From Candidatus Eisenbacteria bacterium (GTDB lineage Bacteria; Eisenbacteria; RBG-16-71-46; SZUA-252): 54,680 bases of DNA. The translations under genes were made by a program, and so were the position numbers. Under the pieces are notes generated by a model, which did no database searches, was not told the origin of the DNA, and saw only the letters and a list, made by a program, of their open reading frames with translations. Shown in pieces: positions 14,871 through 23,323 of this stretch. The stretch covers positions 1-54,680 of the forward strand of contig VBOW01000022.1 in assembly GCA_005893275.1 (NCBI GenBank). Direction: 5' to 3'. Numbering within the stretch: position 1 is the first letter of the stretch; each line of letters starts with the position of its first letter.

Positions 14871-16067
14871 ATGAACCAAGAGGCGCAGTTTTGGATCGAG
14901 ACTATCGCCCTCTGGCAGCCGGTGAGGAGCGCCTTTCTCTTTGCCTGGGGAGCCGGTGATCCGCTCTGGCTTCTCATGGCGAAGCGGCTCTTTCTCCTCA
15001 TGCCGCTCGGCGCGATCGCCCTGGGCTACTGGACGAGTGTCCTGAGCGTGCCGACGATTGTCGTGCGCGCGAAGCGCCGCACCTTCGTCAGCCTCGTGCT
15101 CGTCACCTGGTGGGATCTGGCGCGCGCCATCTTCACCTTCTGGGGCGGCGTGCTTCGCTTGGCGATACGATTCATGATCTCGCTCCTGGGCGTGTGCCAG
15201 ATGCTCGTCGTCGGCCTATGGGCCGTCATCCAGGAGCTCGTCGCGATGCCGTTCCGCATGATCCGGAGCGTGGGCAGCAACGTGCTCCAGCCGGGGGTTC
15301 CCTGGATCGCGGTGGCTATGACCGCCTTCTGGTGCGTGTTTGAGGCGACGATCTTCACCTACGTGATGACGTCCCTCGTCATCGATACCCTTTCGAACCT
15401 CGCGGGAACCCAGATGACGGAGACGGCAGTGCGGATCCCGCTCTTCCTCTTCATGCTCTTTATCGTGCTGGGGAGTTACGCGGTGCTCTCTACCTGGGCC
15501 GCTGCACTGAAAAGCCGTGACTGGCCCACGATTATCAAGATCGGTGTCGTCGAATTGGTGGCGATGTTCGTCGAGGTGGTGTTCCTGTACCGGGAGTTCG
15601 TCGACGCGCTCGTGCCCTGGTTCGCCCAGCATACCTCCGGGAATTTCGACCTCGGGATCGTCGGCACCCTGGCGATCGCGGGCGTGACCTGGCTCGGTCT
15701 ACGCAGTCTGACCTGGTTCCTGTTCGCGTCCGTCGGGACGCCTACGATGATGGCGATCATTCAGCGCCAGGGGGTTGGCAACCGTGACACCGCAGGCGAA
15801 GCTCGCCCCGCCTTCAGACTCTTTTCCGAGAATTTCGCGGGCCAGCTCCGGAATGAGTTCCAATGGGTTGGCGCGGAAGGTGAGCGCCTCCTGGAAGCCT
15901 TCCTCGTGCCGCCGATGCAGGTTGTCGCGGCGGCGCTCAACTTCGTCACGCTCCTCGTCTCGAACCGGCACTTCATCGACCTGCCCCTTCAGAAGGTAGA
16001 GGACTTCAAGGACGCGCGCTTGCTGGTCGCAGAGCTGAACAACGCGCGCATCAGGAAGGCGGCCTGA
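14871..16067 (+). CDS. Uncharacterised polytopic membrane protein, partner of the vWA protein
   Basis: I do not recognise this 398-residue protein. It has about seven hydrophobic segments (near 35-60, 75-95, 100-125, 145-175, 190-212, 225-245 and 260-290) and a soluble C-terminal third. AGGAAACCCC precedes the ATG. Its stop is one base from the ATG of the next gene, which encodes a periplasmic von Willebrand A-like protein, so the pair is almost certainly one transcript and may form a complex in which the vWA protein meets the periplasmic face. It could also be a channel- or stator-like component, but nothing in the sequence decides this. Confidence 0.7.
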   Translation: MNQEAQFWIETIALWQPVRSAFLFAWGAGDPLWLLMAKRLFLLMPLGAIALGYWTSVLSVPTIVVRAKRRTFVSLVLVTWWDLARAIFTFWGGVLRLAIRFMISLLGVCQMLVVGLWAVIQELVAMPFRMIRSVGSNVLQPGVPWIAVAMTAFWCVFEATIFTYVMTSLVIDTLSNLAGTQMTETAVRIPLFLFMLFIVLGSYAVLSTWAAALKSRDWPTIIKIGVVELVAMFVEVVFLYREFVDALVPWFAQHTSGNFDLGIVGTLAIAGVTWLGLRSLTWFLFASVGTPTMMAIIQRQGVGNRDTAGEARPAFRLFSENFAGQLRNEFQWVGAEGERLLEAFLVPPMQVVAAALNFVTLLVSNRHFIDLPLQKVEDFKDARLLVAELNNARIRKAA

Positions 16068-16068
16068 C

Positions 16069-16863
16069 ATGCGCGCCCTTTCTCTTGCCGTGATCCTCGT
16101 GACCCTTCTCGCGCCGGTGCGCCTCTCGGCCGGCGTCGCCGCGGCCCCCACGGGCTCGGATCGGCCTCCGGCCGGCCGCCTCGTTCTCTTCATAGGCGTC
16201 GATATCAGCGGCTCCTTCATGGACGGCAGGTATTTCGATGATTCCATCGAGTTCCTCGCCCGGTACATCCACGCGCACCTGAACGGGCTCGGCGGCATGG
16301 AGATTCCGAATTCCATGTTCGTCGGATCGATCGGCGGCGTGAAGAAGGGCGAGGCGAAGACCCTCTTCCCCATCCAGACGTTCCAGGACCGCACCGTCGA
16401 GGAGATCGAGGCGCAGCTGCGACTCCTCTTTCCAAAAGACAGGCTGAAGGAGAATCCCTTCACCGATTTCAACGCCTTCTTCGCCCAGATCGCGGACATG
16501 GTGGACTCGAAGAAGCTGATCCTGAAGCCCATTTCAATCGTGTTGCTCACCGACGGCAAGCCCGACCTGGGCGGCACGGACCGGTTGGCGAAGTTCCGAA
16601 ACATTCGGCTGAAACCCCTCGAAAACCTCTCCCGCAACATCACCCTGCGCGTCCTCTACACGGACGCGGTGACGGGGAAGTCCTGGCGGGACGAGGTGCC
16701 GCGCAAGCGCGTCAAGGTCTGGACGCAGGACGCGATCGTCATGGAGGAATGGAAAAACCCCAAAACCCTCCTTCCCGGCCGAGGTCCCGCCGAGCAGCAG
16801 AAGTTCTTCTCCTGGGTCAGGGACAACGTCGACTTCCAGCCGCGTTTGCGCCGGGTGGACTGA
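16069..16863 (+). CDS. Periplasmic von Willebrand factor A-like protein
   Basis: The 264-residue protein has a cleavable signal peptide (1-22). A metal-ion-dependent adhesion site follows, with D45-I-S47-G-S49 in FIGVDISGSFMD, and LLTDGKPD (T161, D162) supplies the later site residues. This is the vWA fold, which binds a divalent metal and a protein partner. The rest is rich in Lys/Arg and aromatic residues and has no further domain I can name. It begins one base after the upstream membrane-protein gene, and nothing downstream is linked before the pilin promoter. Its ligand is unknown. Confidence 0.78.
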   Translation: MRALSLAVILVTLLAPVRLSAGVAAAPTGSDRPPAGRLVLFIGVDISGSFMDGRYFDDSIEFLARYIHAHLNGLGGMEIPNSMFVGSIGGVKKGEAKTLFPIQTFQDRTVEEIEAQLRLLFPKDRLKENPFTDFNAFFAQIADMVDSKKLILKPISIVLLTDGKPDLGGTDRLAKFRNIRLKPLENLSRNITLRVLYTDAVTGKSWRDEVPRKRVKVWTQDAIVMEEWKNPKTLLPGRGPAEQQKFFSWVRDNVDFQPRLRRVD

Positions 16864-17294
16864 GCTTCAGGCCCTGGGTCGACGGATAGTTCCCCTGCGG
16901 AGTCCGACGCGCGATCTGCAACTCAACCTTCGCATCCCGGGGCCGACGCTCCTTCTGCCGGCCCGTTGCCTCCCGACCTCTCCAGGGCCGTCCTACGAGG
17001 AGCCGCCACCCGCGGACACGGACCAGGATCCCCGAGCAACGGGCGGCGAGCGAACAGGATCGACTCCCGAGGCGGTCACGGGCCGCGGTCGGATTGGACC
17101 AAAGTTGGGTGGAGAAGGCTCAAGCGCGCCGTGGGTAGCCTTCGCGTCCTGGCCGGGTGTAACCGAACCCCGTGGGGCATCGCGGGTCAGCGGATAGCCT
17201 CCATTTGGCATGCCCATTGCAATAACCCCATGCGGGGAGGATCGGGGCGGACCACGGAGCAGCAGGGATTCTGAGAACGAAGGGACGGTACCCA
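16864..17294. other. Intergenic region upstream of the pilin gene
   Basis: This 431-base stretch has no convincing gene. Its last 90 bases hold the sigma54 promoter (17205-17221) and leader of the pilin gene. The upstream 300 bases are where an enhancer for a sigma54 activator would be expected, but I could not identify one. Confidence 0.5.
17205..17221 (+). promoter_or_regulatory. sigma54 (RpoN) -24/-12 promoter of the pilin gene
   Basis: TTGGCATGCCCATTGCA matches the RpoN consensus YTGGCACGRNNNTTGCW at all but two positions. The invariant GG (17207-17208) and GC (17219-17220) are separated by exactly ten bases. The expected start is near 17232, giving a leader of about 60 bases to the pilin ATG. 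Type IV pilin genes are classic PilS/PilR-sigma54 targets, but no PilR gene lies in this window. Confidence 0.75.
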
Positions 17295-17702
17295 ATGATT
17301 CGCAATCAGAAAGGCTTCACGCTGATCGAGCTGATGATCGTGGTTGTGATCATCGGGATTCTCGCGGCGATCGCGATTCCGAACTTCATCGCCATGCAGG
17401 ACCGCGCACGCGAAGCCAGCGTGAAGGCGAACATGCATAGCTTCCAGCTGGCGGTCGAAGACTTCGCGGTCAAGAACACCGGCACCTATCCGGTGGCCGC
17501 GGACAACGCCGCCGTCCTCGCCAACTTCCCGAGCGGTGCTTGGCCCAAGAACCCGTTCACCGGCGCGAACGACGCTGCCACGTGGGGCGCGGACCCGGGG
17601 GCTCAGGGGATCTTCGGTGCGAACCCGGCCGCGACGACCGGCTACACGATCAAGGGCTACGGCAAGACGGCGCTTCTGTCTCTGACGTTGACCAACGGCT
17701 AA
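17295..17702 (+). CDS. Type IV pilin / pseudopilin
   Basis: The 135-residue protein has a class III prepilin signal: short leader MIRNQKG, cleavage after G7, then FTLIELMIVVVIIGILAAIAI with Glu at mature position 5 (E12). Prepilin peptidase would cut and N-methylate F8. The hydrophobic helix continues to about residue 40. The C-terminal domain is short, Ala/Gly-rich and lacks the disulfide pair of classical PilA. The size fits a major pilin or a T2SS major pseudopilin. A single gene behind its own sigma54 promoter and followed by a strong terminator favours a major pilin. GAAGGGA precedes the ATG. Confidence 0.9.
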   Translation: MIRNQKGFTLIELMIVVVIIGILAAIAIPNFIAMQDRAREASVKANMHSFQLAVEDFAVKNTGTYPVAADNAAVLANFPSGAWPKNPFTGANDAATWGADPGAQGIFGANPAATTGYTIKGYGKTALLSLTLTNG

Positions 17703-17719
17703 TCGCCAAGCAGGTCTCG

Positions 17720-17756
17720 GGCGGCAGATCGCGGACCAACGCGACTGCCGCCTTTT
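17720..17756 (+). terminator. Intrinsic terminator of the pilin gene
   Basis: GGCGGCAG (17720-17727) pairs with CTGCCGCC (17745-17752), and inside it TCGCG pairs with CGCGA across a one-base bulge and a six-base loop. TTTT follows at 17753-17756. This 13-bp GC-rich stem with a T-run sits 18 bases after the pilin stop. Confidence 0.85.
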
Positions 17757-18624
17757 CATCCCGCGGGCACGGGCGCTACGCGAACGATGAGGTAATCCGC
17801 CACGGCGTGGCCGTGGGCCTGGGCGGGAGCGAACCTCCAACCGTCGAGCAAGCTCCGCGCTATTCCGATCTGGTGTGAATCGTAGGGTTCGCCGCCGGGC
17901 TCTTCAATGAACTCCGCGGCCCGGAGACGGCCGTCCTTCCCGATCATCACGACGAAGGGCAACCCGGCCGGCCGTGGAGTGGCGCCCCCACGTGTTGCTT
18001 CCGGGGCGGGGGAGAGCACGCGGGGCTTCACCGCGATCTCCGATTCCAACAGCGCCTCGCTCGTCTCGATCGGAACGAAGTAGCCGTCGGCGAATCGGAA
18101 GCGCTGCCTGTCGCGGATTCGCTCAAACCGCGTGGGATGCGGGGGCCCGATCAAGCGAACCGTGTCGGTCCGTACCTCGAGAGGGATCACGAGGTCTGTC
18201 TCGTCGGTGCCGTGTCCCGCGTCCAGTTGGATCTGGAGTCTCAGCTTCAGCTCGCAGCGTCCCGTCTGCTGCGGCCGGATGGTCATGACCCAGCTTCGGT
18301 CCGACATAGGGCGCCGCGAGTAAGGTGAGATTTGCAGGCCGCGAAGCGTGTCGCCCGAGACCCACGCCAACTCCGGCGGGATCTCCGCACGGAAGGTTCC
18401 CACCGCGAGCGAGTCGTATTGCGGGGCGCCCCATACTCGAACGAGAATCGGCGTGTCAGCCAGGTAACGGGGATGAAGTAGGCGGAAATCCCGAAGCCCG
18501 GTTCCATGCCGGGACGGGGCGGAGGAATGGCGAGGGCTTCGCCCTGGCCGAGCCCGGAAATGCCGCCCACGAGCAGCGCAAGGAAAATTCCCACGCGGCG
18601 CGCCATCCTGTCGGTCGTGCCCAT
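17756..18624 (-). pseudogene. Frameshifted gene for a periplasmic protein with TonB-C-like end
   Basis: One protein seems split over two frames. The first (from 18624 or the ATG at 18606) encodes a signal peptide, MARRVGIFLALLVGGISGLG, and mature start ALAIPPPRPGMEPG. The coding sense then continues one base out of frame as RLLHPRYLADTPILVRVWG and runs without a stop to 17756. Restoring one C near 18489-18497 joins them. The C-terminal 70 residues (VVMIGKDGRLRAAEFI ... LLDGWRFAPAQAHGHAVADY) match the TonB C-terminal pattern of a Val-rich strand, a helix and W-x-F-x-PA. Whether the shift is real or an assembly error cannot be told here. If it is an error, this is an intact exported protein of about 280 residues. 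Confidence 0.65.
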
Positions 18625-18747
18625 ACCCGTGGCATACCCCGATCCGCGCGGATCGCTCCGGTTCGACTTCGGCGACCCTTCACCTTGGAGATCCCCTCCC
18701 TTCGGGGTACCATGATCTGCCCGTCGAACCGGAAGGAGGTGCGTTCC

Positions 18748-19644
18748 GTGAGACTCCCCGTTTTCAAACCCGCCCTCGTCCTCGCCTTTGGCATTCAGCT
18801 CATGCTCTGCCCGCCGAAACCCTCGCTCGCGGACGAGGGTCAGCTCCCGAGGTTTCTGTGGGACAGGGAAGGCGGCGTTCCCTCGTCGATGTCCGGGACG
18901 TACATCCGGCCGCGCCAGCTTCTAGTATTTCCCTTTTACGAGCACGTCTCGGATCACAACCAGGAATACAACCCCGCCAAGTTCGGCTTCGGTAGGAACG
19001 AGGATTTTCGCGGCAGGTACGGATCATCTTCGGCTCAGATGTTTATCGCTTACGGCGTGACGGAACGGCTCGCCGTCGAATTGGAGATATCGTACACTAG
19101 GGCGACCCTCGAGAAATCATCCAGCGACACGACACCCATGCCGTCCAAGATCGAGGAATCGGGGCTTGGAGATGTTGAAGGGCAGATCCGTCTGCGCCTC
19201 GCACAGGAGAGCGGCCGTCGTCCCGAGGTCTTCGGCTTCCTCGAGATCACCGCCCCCTCGCAGAAGAACAAGCTGCTGATAGGCAACTCCGACTGGGATT
19301 TCAGGCCGGGGGTCGGCGTCGTGCGGGGATTTTCGTGGGGGACCATGACCGTCCGGACCACGTTGGAATACAGCAAAGAGCAGTCAGCGCTCAACGAGCC
19401 AAGGCAACTGGACATCGGAGAGACCAGCGTCGAATATCTGAAGCGCCTCTCTCACGCTTGGCGCTTGAACCTCGGATTCGAGGGAGGCGAAGGTGGGGCA
19501 CCGGACGAGTGGGAGCTGCGGTCCGGGCTGCAATGGCGAATGACCCGCGTTCTCCTCTTGAAGCTCGATAACTCTGTAGGGCTCTCATCGAAGGCGCCCG
19601 ACTGGACACCGCAGATTGGATTGATGTTCTCGATCCCCCGGTGA
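18748..19644 (+). CDS. Outer-membrane beta-barrel protein (transporter-like)
   Basis: A near-perfect ribosome site AAGGAGGT (18733-18740) lies seven bases before the GTG at 18748, which fixes the start. The longer open frame upstream is an artefact overlapping the divergent gene. The 298-residue product has a signal peptide (to about SLADEGQ). Alternating polar/hydrophobic strands follow, such as AYGVTERLAVELEISYTRA and WRLNLGFEGGEGGAPDEWELRSG, ending in a terminal strand PQIGLMFSIPR. This is typical of outer-membrane barrels related to the MetA-pathway/phenol-degradation transporter-like family. The cargo is unknown. Confidence 0.72.
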   Translation: MRLPVFKPALVLAFGIQLMLCPPKPSLADEGQLPRFLWDREGGVPSSMSGTYIRPRQLLVFPFYEHVSDHNQEYNPAKFGFGRNEDFRGRYGSSSAQMFIAYGVTERLAVELEISYTRATLEKSSSDTTPMPSKIEESGLGDVEGQIRLRLAQESGRRPEVFGFLEITAPSQKNKLLIGNSDWDFRPGVGVVRGFSWGTMTVRTTLEYSKEQSALNEPRQLDIGETSVEYLKRLSHAWRLNLGFEGGEGGAPDEWELRSGLQWRMTRVLLLKLDNSVGLSSKAPDWTPQIGLMFSIPR

Positions 19645-19684
19645 GCGCCCGCTCTATTCCCCTAATGCCCGTCGAGACGAGATT

Positions 19685-22447
19685 CTACCGGGTCAGCGGG
19701 ATCGCCGACCGGACGTACACGTAGCGTCCGTTGTACCCGAAGGGCGAAGCCGCAGCCCACGGGAATGTCCCGAAATTGTTGTTGGCGTCGATTCGGGGAT
19801 GGTCCGGATAGGTGTCGAAGATGTTTCGCGCTCCGATCGAGAGATCCATCGAGGCGAGCCGGTATCCCACCTCAGCGTCGAAGAGGGTCTTGGCTCCGTA
19901 CGTTTCGCGACAGGCATCGCAGAACCCCGGCTGCGCCGATGCGAAGCGGCCGTAGTAGGAGCCTCGTCCCAGCGCGTGGAACTCTCCGCCCGAGTAGTCG
20001 GCCGCCAGCGTCCCTCTCCAGTCGGGCCGCTCTTCTTCGATCGCGACCCGCGTCACGACGTCGAGCAGCCCCGTCTCGGCTGAGTTCGCGAGAACCGCGG
20101 GCAGTGGATCGACCCGGGTGATCTCGTTCTTCGTGTAGTTGACGCTGCCTGTGATCCCGACCTTCTTGATTCCGCCCAGAGGAACGCGTAGATCGGCGGT
20201 CACGTCGACACCCTGGGTTCGCGTGTCCAAGCCGTTCGTGAAATACTGAACACCGGAAATGCCGGAATAGCCGCCGCGAGTCAGGATCGCCCGCGTCGAG
20301 TCGTCGTCGAAGGTGGCTCCGAGCAGAATTCTGTCGTTGATCTTGATGTTGAAATAGTCCGCCGTGATCGTGAGGTTGTCGCGCGGGCTCAGGGCGAGCC
20401 CCGCGCTCAGGTTCACCGAGGTCTCCTCCTTGAGCGGTTTGGAACCCAGCAGACGCGCTGCGGGATGATCGACGGGAAAGATGCCGATCTCCTCGGGAGT
20501 GCCGCCGATGAAATTCGTGACGACTTTGCTGAAGTGGATCTGGCCGAGGCCCGGCGCTCGGAACCCGGTGCTGGCGGCGGCGCGAAGCGTGATCCGTTGC
20601 GAGGGCTGGAGGCGCGCGGCCAGCTTTCCGGTGACCACCGAGCCGAAGTCGCTGTAGTTCTCGAAGCGTCCCGCCACGTCGGTGAGGAGCTTGGGAGTGA
20701 GGTTGGTCTCCAGATCGGTGTAGGCACCGAAGTTATCGCGGCTCGCGTTCGCCTCGTCCGATGGCGCGAAGCCCGGAAAGACCTGCGAACCTCCCGGTGC
20801 GTCTCCGCCGACCTGCGTGGTGTCCCCGCCGTCGACCCAGGACGCGAATTCCCCCCGTTGGATCTGATATTTCTCGTGGCGATACGCGGCCCCGACCGCC
20901 ACGTTGAGCGCGGAAGGAAGCCCCACCTTGAGCGGGCGGGATGCGTTCACCGATCCGATGATTTCGTCGCGCCTCAATTGCCCCGCGAAAAACGAAGTCT
21001 GGTTCGGGATTCCCGGATCGTCCGAGGTGCCCAGGACGCCGTCCGGCCCGGGCGCGCACGGGACGCCAAGGCACGGTCCGAGCGACACGTTGAGGGTGTT
21101 CCGCAGCTTGTACTCGAAGTCGTTGTGCCCGAACGAGGCGCCCGCATCGACCGACCAGCCCGCGGGCCGAACCCAGACCCCGCTCGCGACGCTGTAGTCC
21201 CTCACGTTGGGATCGAATTCGGGCAGATAGCCGAGGGGATAGATTTGGGGCCAGTTCCGATCGCTGTCGGCATAGCGCCGGTAGCCGTCCCCCGTCCCCT
21301 TTCGGAAACTGTACCCGCCGTGGGCGTAGACCTGGCTCGAGCCGGCGCCATTCAGCGGCACGCGAAGGTCGCCGTAGGTGAGCACGTCCTTCTCGAGGCC
21401 GTCCCCCCAGTGATGATTCGGCTGGGGCACGGGGTTTCGCTTGATGACGACGTGTCCCTCGCTGTCGACGGAATCGGGGAGGCCGGTCCCGCTGATGTCC
21501 CCCGGGTCGGCCCAGGCCCGGTTGGTCGGCTGGCGGTCGAGGAACTCTCCGAAGAGCGCGAGCGAGCCGGAGCCCAGCGCGGTACCCCAGCCGCCGTTCA
21601 CGTCCACCGTGGTCCCGTCGTCCGGATAATCGTCCGGGGTGTACCGGCCCGACGCCACGTTCACGAAGGGTGTGAACCGCCCCTTCTTCGTGACCACATT
21701 CACGACACCTGCGATGGCGTCCGAGCCGTACTGGGCGGATGCGCCGTCGCGCAAGACTTCGATCCGGTCGATGGCGCTCGCCGGGATCGCGTTCATGTCC
21801 ACGCCGCTCGAGCCCGCCCCCGTTCCGTAGGCAAAGGTATTCACCAGCGCCGTCTGGTGCCGCCGCGCGCCGTTCACCAGCACCAGCGTGTGATCGGGGC
21901 TCAAGCCGCGCAGCGTGAACGGCCGCACGACATCGGTCGCGTCGGTGACGCTCTGGCGGGGGAAGTTCACCGAGGGGGAGAGCGACTGCAAGATTTGGGT
22001 CGTCTCGCTGGCTCCCTGCTTCGCGATCGCCTCCGAGGTGTAGACGTCCACCGGCACCGCCAGCTCATCCGCGGCGGTGTGGGGAGCGCGGGATCCGACC
22101 ACGATTTCGGTGGGCGCGATGAGGATGGGCGCGCGGGACAGCGTGAAATCCACGCTGAGGGTTTCGCCCGCGCTGGCGGTGACTTCGCGGCTCGAAGGCT
22201 TGTATCCGATCAGTACCACACGCAAGGTATGCGTTCCCGCCGGGACCCCCTCGATCCGGTAGGCCCCGGTGGCGCTGCTCGTGGCCCGGAGGGAAGTGCC
22301 GTCGACGCGGATCACCGCCGAGGGAAGGGCTTCGCCGGTGCTGTCGGCGATCGAGCCTGCAATGGTCGTCGTTTGGGCTGCCGCGGGACGAGCGGCGAAA
22401 AGGATCAGTACGCCAACGATTCCTGCGATGCACGACACGAGCTTCAT
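19685..22447 (-). CDS. TonB-dependent receptor with N-terminal carboxypeptidase-regulatory-like domain
   Basis: The 920-residue protein has a signal peptide (1-24), a CarboxypepD_reg-like beta domain (about 26-112: TTIAGSIADSTGEALPSAV, AYRIEGVPAGTHTLRVV) and a plug (about 125-255, including IDRIEVLRDGASAQYGSDAIAG). A 22-strand-type barrel ends in a C-terminal aromatic region NGRYVYVRSAIPLTR. It imports large substrates across the outer membrane using TonB-ExbBD energy. The regulatory-like N-terminal domain is typical of FCB-group receptors for glycans, peptides or metal complexes, and the substrate is not evident. GGGGGAGGG precedes the ATG. The gene is divergent from the GNAT gene. Confidence 0.93.
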   Translation of the reverse strand: MKLVSCIAGIVGVLILFAARPAAAQTTTIAGSIADSTGEALPSAVIRVDGTSLRATSSATGAYRIEGVPAGTHTLRVVLIGYKPSSREVTASAGETLSVDFTLSRAPILIAPTEIVVGSRAPHTAADELAVPVDVYTSEAIAKQGASETTQILQSLSPSVNFPRQSVTDATDVVRPFTLRGLSPDHTLVLVNGARRHQTALVNTFAYGTGAGSSGVDMNAIPASAIDRIEVLRDGASAQYGSDAIAGVVNVVTKKGRFTPFVNVASGRYTPDDYPDDGTTVDVNGGWGTALGSGSLALFGEFLDRQPTNRAWADPGDISGTGLPDSVDSEGHVVIKRNPVPQPNHHWGDGLEKDVLTYGDLRVPLNGAGSSQVYAHGGYSFRKGTGDGYRRYADSDRNWPQIYPLGYLPEFDPNVRDYSVASGVWVRPAGWSVDAGASFGHNDFEYKLRNTLNVSLGPCLGVPCAPGPDGVLGTSDDPGIPNQTSFFAGQLRRDEIIGSVNASRPLKVGLPSALNVAVGAAYRHEKYQIQRGEFASWVDGGDTTQVGGDAPGGSQVFPGFAPSDEANASRDNFGAYTDLETNLTPKLLTDVAGRFENYSDFGSVVTGKLAARLQPSQRITLRAAASTGFRAPGLGQIHFSKVVTNFIGGTPEEIGIFPVDHPAARLLGSKPLKEETSVNLSAGLALSPRDNLTITADYFNIKINDRILLGATFDDDSTRAILTRGGYSGISGVQYFTNGLDTRTQGVDVTADLRVPLGGIKKVGITGSVNYTKNEITRVDPLPAVLANSAETGLLDVVTRVAIEEERPDWRGTLAADYSGGEFHALGRGSYYGRFASAQPGFCDACRETYGAKTLFDAEVGYRLASMDLSIGARNIFDTYPDHPRIDANNNFGTFPWAAASPFGYNGRYVYVRSAIPLTR

Positions 22448-22664
22448 CGTGCCCTCCCCCTGTGGTGAGCCGTGTCAACTGAAGATAACGCCACCCAGCC
22501 AACGCGGAGACTACATCCACACGGAGTCTGAAGCCACCCCCCAGCCTGCGGGAGGTCCTTTCCGCATGGCTTCTGCGGCCCAGGCGCTGAAAGCGGGCTG
22601 GCGCATTAGATCCCATCGGTAATAACCTCCAGGGCGTCTTGAACAAGCCCACCCGGAGACCCCC

Positions 22665-23135
22665 ATGGAATTCACCGTACGGCGAGCCGGCACCCGCGAA
22701 GGAGACGTCGGCCGCATAGCTCCTCTCTTCGATTCGTATCGTCAGTTCTACAGTAAGGCGGCCGACGCCCATCTCGCCGGTGCCTTCATTCGCGATCGCC
22801 TGAGGGCCAACGAGAGTGTGATCTTCCTCGCGGAGGCCGGGGAGGAAAGCTCGAGGGACGCGGTTGGCTTTGTGCAGCTCTATCCGTCCTTTTCGTCCGT
22901 GGCTGCCTGCCGAATCTGGGTGCTGAATGATTTGTTTGTGATTCCAACCGCTCGACGATACGGAGTGGGCCGGGCACTCATGGAAGCCGCCCGTCAGCAC
23001 GCGGTTCAAACGGGGGCGAGGAGGTTGACTCTCGAGACGACAACCGAGAATCGCGCGGCCTGCTTGCTTTACGAGGACCTTGGATACGTTCGCCAGAAGG
23101 ACTCCGTGAGGTTCTACACGCTGGAACTTGGGTGA
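22665..23135 (+). CDS. GNAT-family N-acetyltransferase
   Basis: The 156-residue single-domain GNAT protein has LNDLFVIPTARRYGVGRALM, which includes the acetyl-CoA pyrophosphate loop R97-x-x-G100-x-G102. The later LETTTENRAACLLYEDLGY (about 123-141) is the strand 5/helix 4 region with the conserved Asn and Tyr. It would transfer an acetyl group to an amine of an unknown small molecule or protein. It is monocistronic and followed by a modest hairpin (23169-23202). Confidence 0.9.
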   Translation: MEFTVRRAGTREGDVGRIAPLFDSYRQFYSKAADAHLAGAFIRDRLRANESVIFLAEAGEESSRDAVGFVQLYPSFSSVAACRIWVLNDLFVIPTARRYGVGRALMEAARQHAVQTGARRLTLETTTENRAACLLYEDLGYVRQKDSVRFYTLELG

Positions 23136-23168
23136 GCGGGCTGGCGGCGCCCGGCAGACTGTTTTTGG

Positions 23169-23202
23169 AGGCGTCCAAACTCTAGGGGTTTCCCAGACGC
23201 CT
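23169..23202 (+). terminator. Hairpin after the GNAT gene
   Basis: AGGCGTC (23169-23175) pairs with GACGCCT (23196-23202) around a 20-base loop. The trailing bases are only partly T-rich (TGCTTCTGC). A TATACT hexamer at 23212-23217 may be a -10 box for the next gene, but no matching -35 is visible. Confidence 0.35.
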
Positions 23203-23323
23203 TGCTTCTGCTATACTTCGTATTGGCGCTACCGCATGGATCTGGCAGGCTCGGTGTCAGGGACGACGCTCGAATCCACCGCCTGCGGCGGAAGGCGCTC
23301 TGGCCCTGGGGGGGAGCTGGATT

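Noticed and set aside
19685-22447. TTGACA at about 22474 as a receptor promoter
   Set aside because: No -10-like hexamer is found 16-18 bases downstream on the minus strand.
20465-22468. 667-residue open frame antisense to the TonB-dependent receptor
   Set aside because: It is rich in Arg/Gly/Val/His with no domain pattern and mirrors the codons of a clear receptor gene. It is a GC-rich shadow.
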